Source: JAICLL01 sp035252155 (GTDB lineage Bacteria; Planctomycetota; Planctomycetia; Pirellulales; JAICIG01). From it: a DNA stretch of 10,089 bases. The DNA is taken from NCBI GenBank assembly GCA_035252155.1, contig DATFDL010000626.1, positions 1 through 10,089 of the forward strand, in the 5' to 3' direction. A program made the translations under genes and the position numbers. A model generated the notes under the pieces. It had not been told where the DNA came from, did not search any database, and was given only the letters and a program-made list of their open reading frames with translations. This document shows, piece by piece, positions 1-4,989 of this stretch (within the stretch, counting starts at the first letter, position 1; each line of letters opens with the position of its first letter).

Positions 1-44
1 TGCCGATGACGCTGAGTAGGCGCAAGGCGTCGCATGCGTGCCAT
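1..44 (-). CDS. possible N-terminus of a further gene, cut by the left edge
   Basis: Reading leftwards from an ATG at 44-42 gives 14 open codons to the window edge, beginning Met-Ala-Arg-Met-Arg-Arg-Leu-Ala-Pro-Thr. The short Arg-rich start resembles the basic leader that precedes the membrane segment of TadE-like proteins, and the TadE-like gene upstream on the same strand ends 107 nt away, so a second pilus-assembly gene is plausible. There is no clear Shine-Dalgarno sequence; the start codon abuts a perfect palindrome. Too little sequence is present to assign a family, and the reading could be chance. Confidence 0.25.
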   Translation of the reverse strand, partial: MARMRRLAPTQRHR

Positions 45-71
45 CAAAGGCGCAGCGCGCTGCGCCTTTGA
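44..71. repeat. perfect 28-bp palindrome
   Basis: The two 14-nt halves, TCAAAGGCGCAGCG and its exact reverse complement, meet with no spacer. It lies 80 nt downstream of the TadE-like stop codon on the minus strand and touches the putative ATG at 44-42. As RNA it would form a strong GC-rich stem. There is no T-tract on either side, so a standard intrinsic terminator is not supported. It could be a protein-binding palindrome, a T-less transcription-end hairpin, or one copy of a dispersed palindromic repeat. Confidence 0.6.
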
Positions 72-151
72 ACGCGCGCGGGCCGCATACCGGACTCATC
101 GTCGAGCGGCCTTAGAGCGCCTAACAAAATCTCGGACGAACGTGCAATCAC

Positions 152-589
152 TTATTGCTGCACTTCGCTGCGCATGGTGCAGGTGGCCGAAAGCGTGGTG
201 GCGTCCAGCACCGCGGACGAGTGCAGCCAGCTTACCGCGGCAAAAGGCACCTCGACCGTGACCGACACTGGGTCGCCATTGGTGGCCGCGCCGGGCGGAT
301 TGGGATTTACGGTGACGGTGGCGCCGGAGATCGATGAGGCGGCCAGGCGATCGGTGGCGGCCGTCAATGCGTCAGAGGTCTGCGCGCCGGCGCAGACCGC
401 CGCCCGCACTCCCTCGCGGGCCGCTTCCATCACCACCTGCTGCACGACCAGCATCCGCCCGTACTCGATCACTCCCAGCATGAGCACCAGAAACAAGGGA
501 GCGACGATCGCGAACTCGACCGCCGCCACGCCGCGACGCGCGGCGGCGCGCCTCGTCTGGCAAGAGCGAATGTGTATGCGAGTGGGCAT
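152..589 (-). CDS. TadE-like pseudopilin / pilus-assembly protein
   Basis: This 145-residue protein has the layout of TadE-family minor pseudopilins of Tad (Flp-type) pilus systems: a basic leader of about 20 residues, then Arg-Arg-Gly20 followed by VAAVEFA with Glu at +5 after the glycine, then one hydrophobic helix (about 22-42). In the family, the prepilin peptidase cleaves after that glycine and the helix anchors the protein in the inner membrane. After the helix come the family-typical GVIEYGRMLVVQQ and the AAREG segment; the C-terminal part is a Thr/Ser/Val-rich extracytoplasmic domain with cysteines at 66 and 137 that could pair. The start is supported by GGAAGAG six bases upstream of the ATG at 589. 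No prepilin, ATPase or secretin gene is in view, so the rest of the apparatus must lie elsewhere. Family assignment is firm; the exact role (TadE versus TadF) is not. Confidence 0.85.
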   Translation of the reverse strand: MPTRIHIRSCQTRRAAARRGVAAVEFAIVAPLFLVLMLGVIEYGRMLVVQQVVMEAAREGVRAAVCAGAQTSDALTAATDRLAASSISGATVTVNPNPPGAATNGDPVSVTVEVPFAAVSWLHSSAVLDATTLSATCTMRSEVQQ

Positions 590-882
590 GTGCGTCTCTT
601 CCCGCGTGCCTACGATGGGCCTCGCTGTGCTTCGGGTTGCTGTCGGCGCACCACGAAACGCGGTCTCGGCGACTCTTTAGAACTCTAGGCCAACGCGGCC
701 GGAATTCTCACGAATTCTGCTACCGCATCTCACGCCACGCGCTGCGCATTGCGCCGCGCGTAACGATTATCCGGCTGCCCGTCGCACCATGTCCGGCCAC
801 AACGCGCACCCGGCGGCGCTCCGCCGCCGGCGTGGCGTAGGCTTCGATAAGGGAATTTTGAGAACCATTGGCTGAGTGCTCT
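590..882. other. divergent intergenic region
   Basis: This 293-bp stretch separates the minus-strand TadE-like gene from the plus-strand HAMP-like gene and must hold the promoters of both. No convincing -35/-10 pair could be picked out. It contains two GAATTC hexamers 4 nt apart (702-717), which could fold as a 6-bp hairpin, and a GC-rich hairpin at 810-830 with 9-bp arms (CCGGCGGCG / CGCCGCCGG) and a 3-nt loop. I see no protein-like reading frame in it. Confidence 0.5.
810..830. repeat. GC-rich hairpin upstream of the HAMP-like gene
   Basis: Arms of 9 bp, CCGGCGGCG and CGCCGCCGG, flank the 3-nt loop CTC. It ends 52 nt before the ATG at 883 and could lie in the leader of that mRNA. No T-tract follows. 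Such GC hairpins can also arise by chance in GC-rich spacers. Confidence 0.4.
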
Positions 883-1395
883 ATGTGGCCCGCGAAGAAG
901 AAAAAACGCAAACGTTGGTTTGTCGAGCCGCGAGTGCAAGGGGCCTTCATGTTGCGGGCCGTCGTCTATTGGCTGAGCTGCATGTTTTGCCTCATGAGCT
1001 TGACCTCGATCTGGAACACCATCACCCGCCAGGCCGACTTTTTTGGGTTTCACATGCCCGGCGGCTTGCCGACCTGGGTGGTGCCGCCGTTGGCTTCGCT
1101 GATGTTTCTGCCGATGGTGATGTACGACATGGTGCGGCTGAGCAACCGGCTGGTGGGACCGATTTTGCGGCTGCGGGCGGCCATGCGGGGCGTGGCCCAG
1201 GGGCGGCCTACGGCCGCGATGTCGTTTCGCGATGGCGATTTTTGGCGCGAGTTCGCCGGTGAGTTCAACTCGGTCGCCGACCGGATCGCTATGCTCGAAC
1301 GAGCCTTGCGTGCGGCCGAAGCGCGGCTGCGCGAGCGTCCCGAGGCCGGCCTGGCCGAACCGGCGCTTGCCGCCGCCGTAGAGAGCGATACGTGA
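883..1395 (+). CDS. membrane protein with HAMP-like segment, function unknown
   Basis: The 170-residue protein has a very basic N-terminus (Lys/Arg at 5-11), a first hydrophobic helix at about 25-45, a short outward loop, a second helix at about 65-82, then a cytoplasmic part that reads like a HAMP domain: SNRLVGPILRLRAAMRGVAQG, a gap, then GDFWREFAGEFNSVADRIAML, followed by a probable coiled coil (about 130-152) and an Ala-rich tail. HAMP domains normally relay signals from membrane helices to a kinase, cyclase or chemotaxis output domain; none is attached here, so it may work as a stand-alone adaptor or by pairing with another protein. The ATG at 883 is preferred over an in-frame TTG at 868, which would only add five residues. 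The gene ends just before a small hairpin and the riboswitch leader of the TadG-like gene. A link to that signalling step is attractive but unproven. Confidence 0.7.
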   Translation: MWPAKKKKRKRWFVEPRVQGAFMLRAVVYWLSCMFCLMSLTSIWNTITRQADFFGFHMPGGLPTWVVPPLASLMFLPMVMYDMVRLSNRLVGPILRLRAAMRGVAQGRPTAAMSFRDGDFWREFAGEFNSVADRIAMLERALRAAEARLRERPEAGLAEPALAAAVESDT

Positions 1396-1398
1396 AGC

Positions 1399-1417
1399 AA
1401 CGGAATGATACTCCGTT
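1399..1417. repeat. hairpin copy of a dispersed ACGGAATGA...TCCGT repeat
   Basis: AACGGA and TCCGTT form a 6-bp stem around a 7-nt loop, 3 nt after the stop codon of the HAMP-like gene. The element and its flank (AACGGAATGA, then TCCGTTCTA and a GAGG tract) recur at 4703-4720 upstream of rpmA, with one base difference in length. Both copies lie between two co-oriented genes. It could end or stabilise transcripts, or simply be a mobile intergenic repeat. Confidence 0.55.
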
Positions 1418-1436
1418 CTAGGAGGCGACGACGCAT

Positions 1437-1465
1437 TTGCCTCGCCCCAAATAAAAAGCTAGGTA
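1437..1465 (+). promoter_or_regulatory. possible promoter ahead of the riboswitch
   Basis: TTGCCT at 1437-1442 and TAGGTA at 1460-1465 are 17 nt apart in an A/T-richer patch, placing a start site near 1472, about 20 nt before the riboswitch. Match to the sigma-70 consensus is 4/6 and 2/6, so this is only a candidate. A leader starting here would contain the whole aptamer. Confidence 0.22.
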
Positions 1466-1492
1466 TTGATTGGTCATCTTGGCCCACATTTC

Positions 1493-1578
1493 TGCAAACC
1501 GAAACGGCAAACCGATCGCGAGGTCGGGACGCAAAGCCATGGGGCTCGCCGGAGCTCGCCAGGCTACCGAAGTTTGCA
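1493..1578 (+). promoter_or_regulatory. cyclic-di-GMP-I (GEMM) riboswitch aptamer
   Basis: The conserved GEMM segments are present in order: CGGCAAACC (1505-1513), a P2 hairpin CCGATC-GCGA-GGTCGG (1512-1527) capped by a GNRA tetraloop, and GGGACGCAAAGCC (1526-1538). A P3 hairpin follows: AGCC (1535-1538) pairs with GGCT (1562-1565) and, after a bulged A1539, TGG pairs with CCA (1559-1561), with an inner stem GCTC/GAGC (1544-1555). The molecule is closed by P1: CGG (1505-1507) with CCG (1567-1569) and, outside a small internal loop, TGCAAAC (1493-1499) with GTTTGCA (1572-1578). This matches the class-I cyclic-di-GMP riboswitch known from Vibrio and Geobacter. Two G residues stand before CAAACC, which argues for cyclic di-GMP rather than the cGAMP-binding A-variant. 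It lies 15 nt before the ATG of the TadG-like gene. Recognition is from sequence and hand folding only. Confidence 0.9.
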
Positions 1579-1593
1579 ACCGGAGGTTGCAAA
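1573..1593 (+). promoter_or_regulatory. riboswitch expression platform: hairpin around the Shine-Dalgarno
   Basis: TTTGCAAC (1573-1580) and GTTGCAAA (1586-1593) form a perfect 8-bp stem around the 5-nt loop CGGAG. The Shine-Dalgarno GGAGG (1582-1586) lies in the loop and first stem base, and the stem ends on the A of the ATG at 1593. Six bases, 1573-1578, are also the 3' strand of aptamer P1, so hairpin and P1 cannot coexist. Ligand-bound P1 should free the ribosome binding site, predicting an ON switch at translation. No T-tract follows, so a transcriptional terminator is unlikely. Confidence 0.7.
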
Positions 1594-2912
1594 TGAACGC
1601 GTTGGTCGCATCGTTCCCGTTGGCCGGACATCGCTCGCCCGCTGCGGCGCGCTGCTCAGCCGCGCGCCGCACCGCGGCGCGTCTTTCGTCGCGTCGCCGG
1701 CGAATTCGCCGCGATCGCCGAGGCGCCATCGTCGTACTGACGGCTTTTTTGATGGCGGCCCTGCTGGGCCTGGTGGCCCTGGTCGTCGACCTGGGTTACC
1801 TGATGCTGGCCCAGACGCAGTTGCAAGACGCCGCCGATGCGGCCGCACTGGCTGGCTCGGCCGTGCTCGCCCAAGGACCGGCAGCCGCGCGTGCCGAGGC
1901 CCAGCGATTCGCGTCGCTTAACACCGTCGGCAAGTCGCCGGTGAAGATCAATGCCAGCGACATTGTGCTGGGGCATTGGGACTGTGTCTCGCACACGTTC
2001 ACTCCCATGACGGGCGCCGACGAGGCCAACGCCGACAGCATTCAGGTCACTTGCCGGCTCTCCGAGAGCGGCGGCAGTCCCCTATTTTTCAGCAGTCTTT
2101 GGGGCACGCAAACGGCCAATCCCACCGCGGTCTCGCTGTCGCAATCGCTCTGCACTCAATGCGGGCCGTTCATCGGCGTCAATGAAGTGGTGATGCTGGG
2201 CAACGCCCAGACCGATAGCTACAACTCATGGGCGGGGCCGTATTCGTCGGCCACGGCCGGCTCGCAAGGCTCGGTGTGCAGCAACGGGCCGATTGGCCTG
2301 ATCGGGCACGTTTCGATCCACGGCGACGCGCACCCCGGTCCGGGGCAGATTCTCGGCGAGATCGGCCGTGACACCGTAACGGGCTCGACCGCACCGCGAA
2401 GTAGCCCCATGGCGTTGCCGCCGGTCAATTTCGGCAGCGCAGCCACCGCGAACAATAATCAGAACATTCCCATGACCGCCAAGGGCCGCAGCCCGCTCAA
2501 TGGCACCGCGCTCACACTCAGCGGACACGATACGCTGACGCTGCCGCCCGGCACCTATTATTTCAGCTCGGTGCAGATCAGTGGGTCGAGCTCGCTGGTG
2601 ACCAGCGGTCCCACCGTGATCTATTGCACCGGCAACTTCGACTGTAGCGGCGGCTCGCTGGTGAACCCCACGCTACTGCCCCGCAACCTGCAACTTTACT
2701 GCACCGGACAATTCTGCACGTTGTCGGGATCGACCGATTTTTATGGAGCGATTTACGCACCGACCACGCAACTGATCGTTGACGGGTCGGCCGAACTGTT
2801 CGGCAACCTGGTCGGCTCGAACCTGGTATTGATCGGCGACGCGAAGCTCCACGCCGACCAATCGCTCGGGCCCTTGCAGGGATGCATTCCCTTCCCGCGG
2901 ATCCTCAACTGA
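1593..2912 (+). CDS. TadG-like pilus-assembly protein with C-terminal DUF7305-like domain
   Basis: The 439-residue protein starts with a basic leader (1-43), then RRG (42-44) and a single hydrophobic helix (about 45-68) followed by LAQTQLQDAADAAALAGS, the hallmark of the Tad/TadG N-terminal domain (Flp pilus-assembly TadE/G-like). That domain sits in the inner membrane with the rest outside the cytoplasm. The C-terminal third has repeated short beta-strands and the segment YGAIYAPTTQLIVDGSAELF with a following NLVGSNLVLIGDAKLHADQSL, as in DUF7305 domains often fused to such proteins. Several paired cysteines in the middle suggest disulfides. The ATG at 1593 is chosen because GGAGG stands six bases upstream and because the longer TTG-initiated frame from 1470 would read through the riboswitch. 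The mRNA leader carries a cyclic-di-GMP riboswitch, so expression is probably tied to surface-attachment signalling. Role in the pilus or in adhesion is inferred from the family. Confidence 0.85.
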   Translation: MNALVASFPLAGHRSPAAARCSAARRTAARLSSRRRRIRRDRRGAIVVLTAFLMAALLGLVALVVDLGYLMLAQTQLQDAADAAALAGSAVLAQGPAAARAEAQRFASLNTVGKSPVKINASDIVLGHWDCVSHTFTPMTGADEANADSIQVTCRLSESGGSPLFFSSLWGTQTANPTAVSLSQSLCTQCGPFIGVNEVVMLGNAQTDSYNSWAGPYSSATAGSQGSVCSNGPIGLIGHVSIHGDAHPGPGQILGEIGRDTVTGSTAPRSSPMALPPVNFGSAATANNNQNIPMTAKGRSPLNGTALTLSGHDTLTLPPGTYYFSSVQISGSSSLVTSGPTVIYCTGNFDCSGGSLVNPTLLPRNLQLYCTGQFCTLSGSTDFYGAIYAPTTQLIVDGSAELFGNLVGSNLVLIGDAKLHADQSLGPLQGCIPFPRILN

Positions 2913-2941
2913 TCGCCCAGGGGCGAAGAAACGATCCGCTC

Positions 2942-3370
2942 ATGGCACGACTCTTAGCGATCTCGCTGACGGTGGTCCTGATCGAATGCGGGGCGGCCGT
3001 GCTGTTCGGTCGCTTTCGACTGGCGAATGCCGACCGCGACGGCGTGCCACGCGCCGTGCTGGCGACCGCCACTTGCGACTTCGGCCAAGTGCGGCCGGGC
3101 GGGCTGCTGACCGCTCGGTTCCCAATCGAAAACCGCGGCACGCGGCGACTGATATTGACCGAGCTCGACCGCAGTTGCGACTGCGTGCGGGGCGATCGAC
3201 CGGAGATCGTGGTGGGGCCGGGTCGCTCCGCTGAGATCGGCGTTCGGTTCGACACCGAAGAGCTTGCCGGTCCCGTGCAGCTTGAAATTCGCTATTCGAC
3301 GAACGACCCCGCGCTGCCGACGATTTTGCTGCATGTTTTGGCCGACGTCGAAACGCACACCTCGCGGTAG
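2942..3370 (+). CDS. DUF1573 domain protein, membrane-anchored
   Basis: This 142-residue protein has a hydrophobic N-terminus (about 3-23, signal anchor or uncleaved signal peptide) and one Ig-like DUF1573 domain (about 38-135). The family signature is visible: CDFGQVRPGG, then FPIENRGTRRLIL, then the Cys-Asp-Cys (79-81) in place of the more usual SSCGCT, and the GRSAEIGVRFD strand. DUF1573 proteins are exported and are very abundant in planctomycetes; their biochemical role is not established. An alternative ATG at 2882 in the same frame would overlap the TadG-like gene by 31 nt and put 20 polar residues before the hydrophobic segment; the ATG at 2942 puts the hydrophobic segment at the N-terminus as expected, although its Shine-Dalgarno is weak. 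The closeness to the TadG-like gene suggests co-transcription. Confidence 0.75.
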   Translation: MARLLAISLTVVLIECGAAVLFGRFRLANADRDGVPRAVLATATCDFGQVRPGGLLTARFPIENRGTRRLILTELDRSCDCVRGDRPEIVVGPGRSAEIGVRFDTEELAGPVQLEIRYSTNDPALPTILLHVLADVETHTSR

Positions 3371-3372
3371 CC

Positions 3373-3389
3373 CCGGCCCTCGTGGCCGG
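3373..3389 (+). repeat. hairpin just after the DUF1573 gene
   Basis: CCGGCC and GGCCGG form a 6-bp stem with the loop CTCGT, beginning 3 nt after the stop codon. It could mark the 3' end of the TadG-like/DUF1573 transcript, but no T-tract follows, so a standard intrinsic terminator is not shown. Confidence 0.35.
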
Positions 3390-3413
3390 TCAGAGCCGTT
3401 ACGCGGAAATTTC

Positions 3414-3442
3414 GAACAGAAGGCAACGAAGGGAACAAAGAA
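3414..3442 (+). repeat. dispersed 29-nt repeat, intergenic copy
   Basis: The A/G-rich stretch starting GAACAGAAGGCAACGAAGG matches, at 27 of 29 positions, the minus-strand sequence of 9362-9390, where it encodes the C-terminal tail of the peptidase. The two copies are about 6 kb apart in opposite orientation. The bias to purines on one strand and the lack of a reading frame here suggest a small mobile or amplified intergenic element. Confidence 0.7.
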
Positions 3443-3453
3443 TAAGGACGCCG

Positions 3454-3545
3454 TCTGTAGGGAACGCCCTCCGTGGCGTTCCGAGAACTGCAATTCGACC
3501 TCGCGCCGCCCCTCGCGGAACGCCACAGACGGCGTTCCCTACAGA
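3454..3545. repeat. BIME-like pair of inverted hairpin repeats
   Basis: The arms 3454-3483 and 3516-3545 are reverse complements at 28 of 30 positions, separated by 32 nt. Each arm is itself a hairpin: GGAACGCC and GGCGTTCC flank a 6-nt loop at 3461-3482 and again at 3517-3538. Two hairpins in head-to-head orientation is the architecture of REP/BIME elements, which in other bacteria are spread by REP-associated tyrosine transposases. No transposase is nearby. Both sides lack target duplications that I could recognise. Confidence 0.75.
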
Positions 3546-3553
3546 GGAAATGG

Positions 3554-3595
3554 TTGACCGGCGTCTGCAACGCTAAGTACACTATAGAGTTGCAG
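3554..3595 (+). promoter_or_regulatory. possible promoter with flanking inverted repeat
   Basis: TTGACC (3554-3559) and TACACT (3578-3583) are 18 nt apart and would start a transcript near 3590, 38 nt before the ATG at 3628. A 7-bp inverted repeat, CTGCAAC (3565-3571) and GTTGCAG (3589-3595), brackets the candidate -10 and could be an operator. Both calls rest on short matches. Confidence 0.3.
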
Positions 3596-3627
3596 TTCAT
3601 TTGTTCTCACTTCGAGAAGCATGCGAT

Positions 3628-4671
3628 ATGTTCCGTCATTGTTTTCATCTGCCGATCTGTCGAATCGCGGTCTGCGTGGCTGTGGCGATTATCGTCGGCA
3701 CGCCTTCGCTGGCCCAGTCACGCACGCCGGGCAAACGGCCGGCGGCGGCGTCAAAGGCCGCGGCGGGGCAGTTCCGCGCGCTGGCGCCCGGCGTCGAGGT
3801 GACCATTCCGCCCGACAACGACGTGGCCGCCACCTTCAGCCGGCACGACCTGGTCGAAGTTCTGGCCGTCGATCCGGAGTATGGCGAGCGCGCTTACTCG
3901 AAAGGGCGGTCGCTGGCCAAGGACGTGGTTTTCACGCGCAACATCTGGTGCTTGGAACTGACGTTCAAGCCGATGCGAATGATCATGGTCGACGTGCCAA
4001 CCAAGGAGGGCCGCTTCGATCGCAAGCTGATCTGGTATCTGCTGTACCGCGTTAAGAACACAGGCAAGGAAGTGGAGCGCATGGTTTCTGAGGACGGCGA
4101 GATCCGCTCGTCGCTGGTCACGGCCAACAAGCCCATCAAGTTTGTGCCGCGCATCTGGCTCGAAAGCTGGGACACGGGCAAGGCGTATCTTGACCGGATG
4201 ATTCCGGTGGCCATTCCCGAGATCGAACGGCGCGAGGACGCCGCTCAGCGGCTGCTGAACGACAAGCAGCTTCATCCCGAAGCGCCCGCGCGGCTGCTGA
4301 ATACCATCGAAATGGAGCGCGAGATTCCGCCCAGCCCCGAAGGGCAAGATTTGGGCGTGTGGGGCGTGGCCACCTGGGAAGACATCGACCCGCGGACCGA
4401 CCATTTTTCGATTTACTTTCAGGGACTGACCAACGCCTATCAATGGCAGGACGCCAAAGAGGGCGACGCCTACGTCTACAAAAAGGGCGACCCAATCGGG
4501 ACCGGCCGCAAGCTGGCCGAAAAGACGCTGCGGCTGAACTTTTGGCGTCCCAGTGACAAGTATTACGAGCACGAAGAGGAGATTCGCTACGGCTTCTACG
4601 AACACCCTGGCCTGGAGCGGTTTCGTCTCTCGCCCGACGACCAGGTTGACTACCGCTGGCTTTACCGGTAA
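3628..4671 (+). CDS. exported protein of unknown function
   Basis: The 347-residue protein begins with a signal peptide: a hydrophobic stretch at about 10-25, then TPSLA-Q, with likely cleavage after Ala29. A Pro/Ala/Lys-rich linker (about 31-45) leads into a soluble domain. The first part (about 48-170) is beta-rich and contains a transition typical of secreted beta-sandwich domains (KLIWYLLYRVKN, VPRIWLES); the second part is mixed and rich in Trp, Tyr and charged residues, ending EHPGLERFRLSPDDQVDYRWLY. I do not recognise a characterised family; the pattern resembles planctomycete-specific conserved hypothetical proteins, which is an impression from memory. The ATG at 3628 is preferred over an upstream TTG at 3601 because GAGAAG lies eight bases before it and it gives a compact signal peptide. 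It precedes rpmA in the same direction by 66 nt, but the intervening hairpin suggests separate transcription. Confidence 0.7.
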   Translation: MFRHCFHLPICRIAVCVAVAIIVGTPSLAQSRTPGKRPAAASKAAAGQFRALAPGVEVTIPPDNDVAATFSRHDLVEVLAVDPEYGERAYSKGRSLAKDVVFTRNIWCLELTFKPMRMIMVDVPTKEGRFDRKLIWYLLYRVKNTGKEVERMVSEDGEIRSSLVTANKPIKFVPRIWLESWDTGKAYLDRMIPVAIPEIERREDAAQRLLNDKQLHPEAPARLLNTIEMEREIPPSPEGQDLGVWGVATWEDIDPRTDHFSIYFQGLTNAYQWQDAKEGDAYVYKKGDPIGTGRKLAEKTLRLNFWRPSDKYYEHEEEIRYGFYEHPGLERFRLSPDDQVDYRWLYR

Positions 4672-4702
4672 AAAGCGTGATTCGTAGCACTATGTCAAGA
4701 AA

Positions 4703-4720
4703 AACGGAATGAATTCCGTT
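4703..4720. repeat. hairpin copy of the dispersed ACGGAATGA repeat, upstream of rpmA
   Basis: AACGGAA and TTCCGTT form a 7-bp stem around TGAA. The sequence and its downstream flank match the element at 1399-1417. It ends 17 nt before the rpmA start and 4 nt before its Shine-Dalgarno (GAGGGAG, 4725-4731), so it could influence translation initiation or mark the end of the upstream transcript. Confidence 0.6.
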
Positions 4721-4737
4721 CTACGAGGGAGATAGCG

Positions 4738-4989
4738 ATGGCGCATAAAAAGGGACAAGGCTCCAGCCGCAACGGCCGCGACTCGAACGCACAGCGGCGG
4801 GGCGTCAAGAAATTCGGCGGCGAGCAGGTTTGGGCGGGCAACATCCTGGTCCGCCAAGTGGGCAATCGGTTCTTCGCCGGCAAAGGCGTCGGCCAAGGCA
4901 GCGACTTCACGCTGTTCGCGCTGGTCGACGGCTACGTCAAGTTCGACCAAGGCGGCCGCCGCGTGAACATTGCCGAAACACGCGCGTAG
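4738..4989 (+). CDS. rpmA: 50S ribosomal protein bL27
   Basis: The 83-residue protein is a full-length bL27. It opens with the highly conserved AHKKGQGSSRNGRDSNAQRRG, continues with VKKFGGEQVWAGNILVRQ, and then VGQGSDFTLFALVDGYVKF. In the ribosome, the basic N-terminal tail reaches the peptidyl-transferase centre and helps position tRNA. There is no Firmicutes-type cleavable N-terminal extension. GAGGGAG lies six bases before the ATG. The stop codon TAG is followed directly by the ATG of obg, so the two are co-translated. The usual upstream partner rplU (bL21) is not present in the 66 nt ahead or in the preceding gene. Confidence 0.97.
   Translation: MAHKKGQGSSRNGRDSNAQRRGVKKFGGEQVWAGNILVRQVGNRFFAGKGVGQGSDFTLFALVDGYVKFDQGGRRVNIAETRA

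Noticed and set aside
44..71. Intrinsic terminator for the TadE-like gene
   Set aside because: The stem is strong but no T-tract follows on either strand.
60..110. Hammerhead-ribozyme-like GATGAG on the minus strand
   Set aside because: The core CTGATGA is not intact and no GAAA core segment or three-stem fold is visible.
174..680. 168-codon plus-strand frame opposite the TadE-like gene
   Set aside because: The minus-strand protein has all TadE hallmarks; the plus frame is low-complexity and unlike any family I know.
1470..1592. TTG-initiated N-terminal extension of the TadG-like protein
   Set aside because: It would be translated through the riboswitch, lacks a Shine-Dalgarno, and the ATG at 1593 has an excellent one.
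3454..3545. CRISPR-like repeat pair
   Set aside because: There are only two units in inverted, not direct, orientation, with no spacers or cas genes.
3400..3600. Short overlapping frames through the repeat-rich spacer as small genes
   Set aside because: They are made of the dispersed repeats themselves, in several frames and both strands, without ribosome binding sites.
3751..4605. 284-codon minus-strand frame inside the exported-protein gene
   Set aside because: The plus-strand frame has a start, ribosome binding site and signal peptide; the minus frame has none of these.
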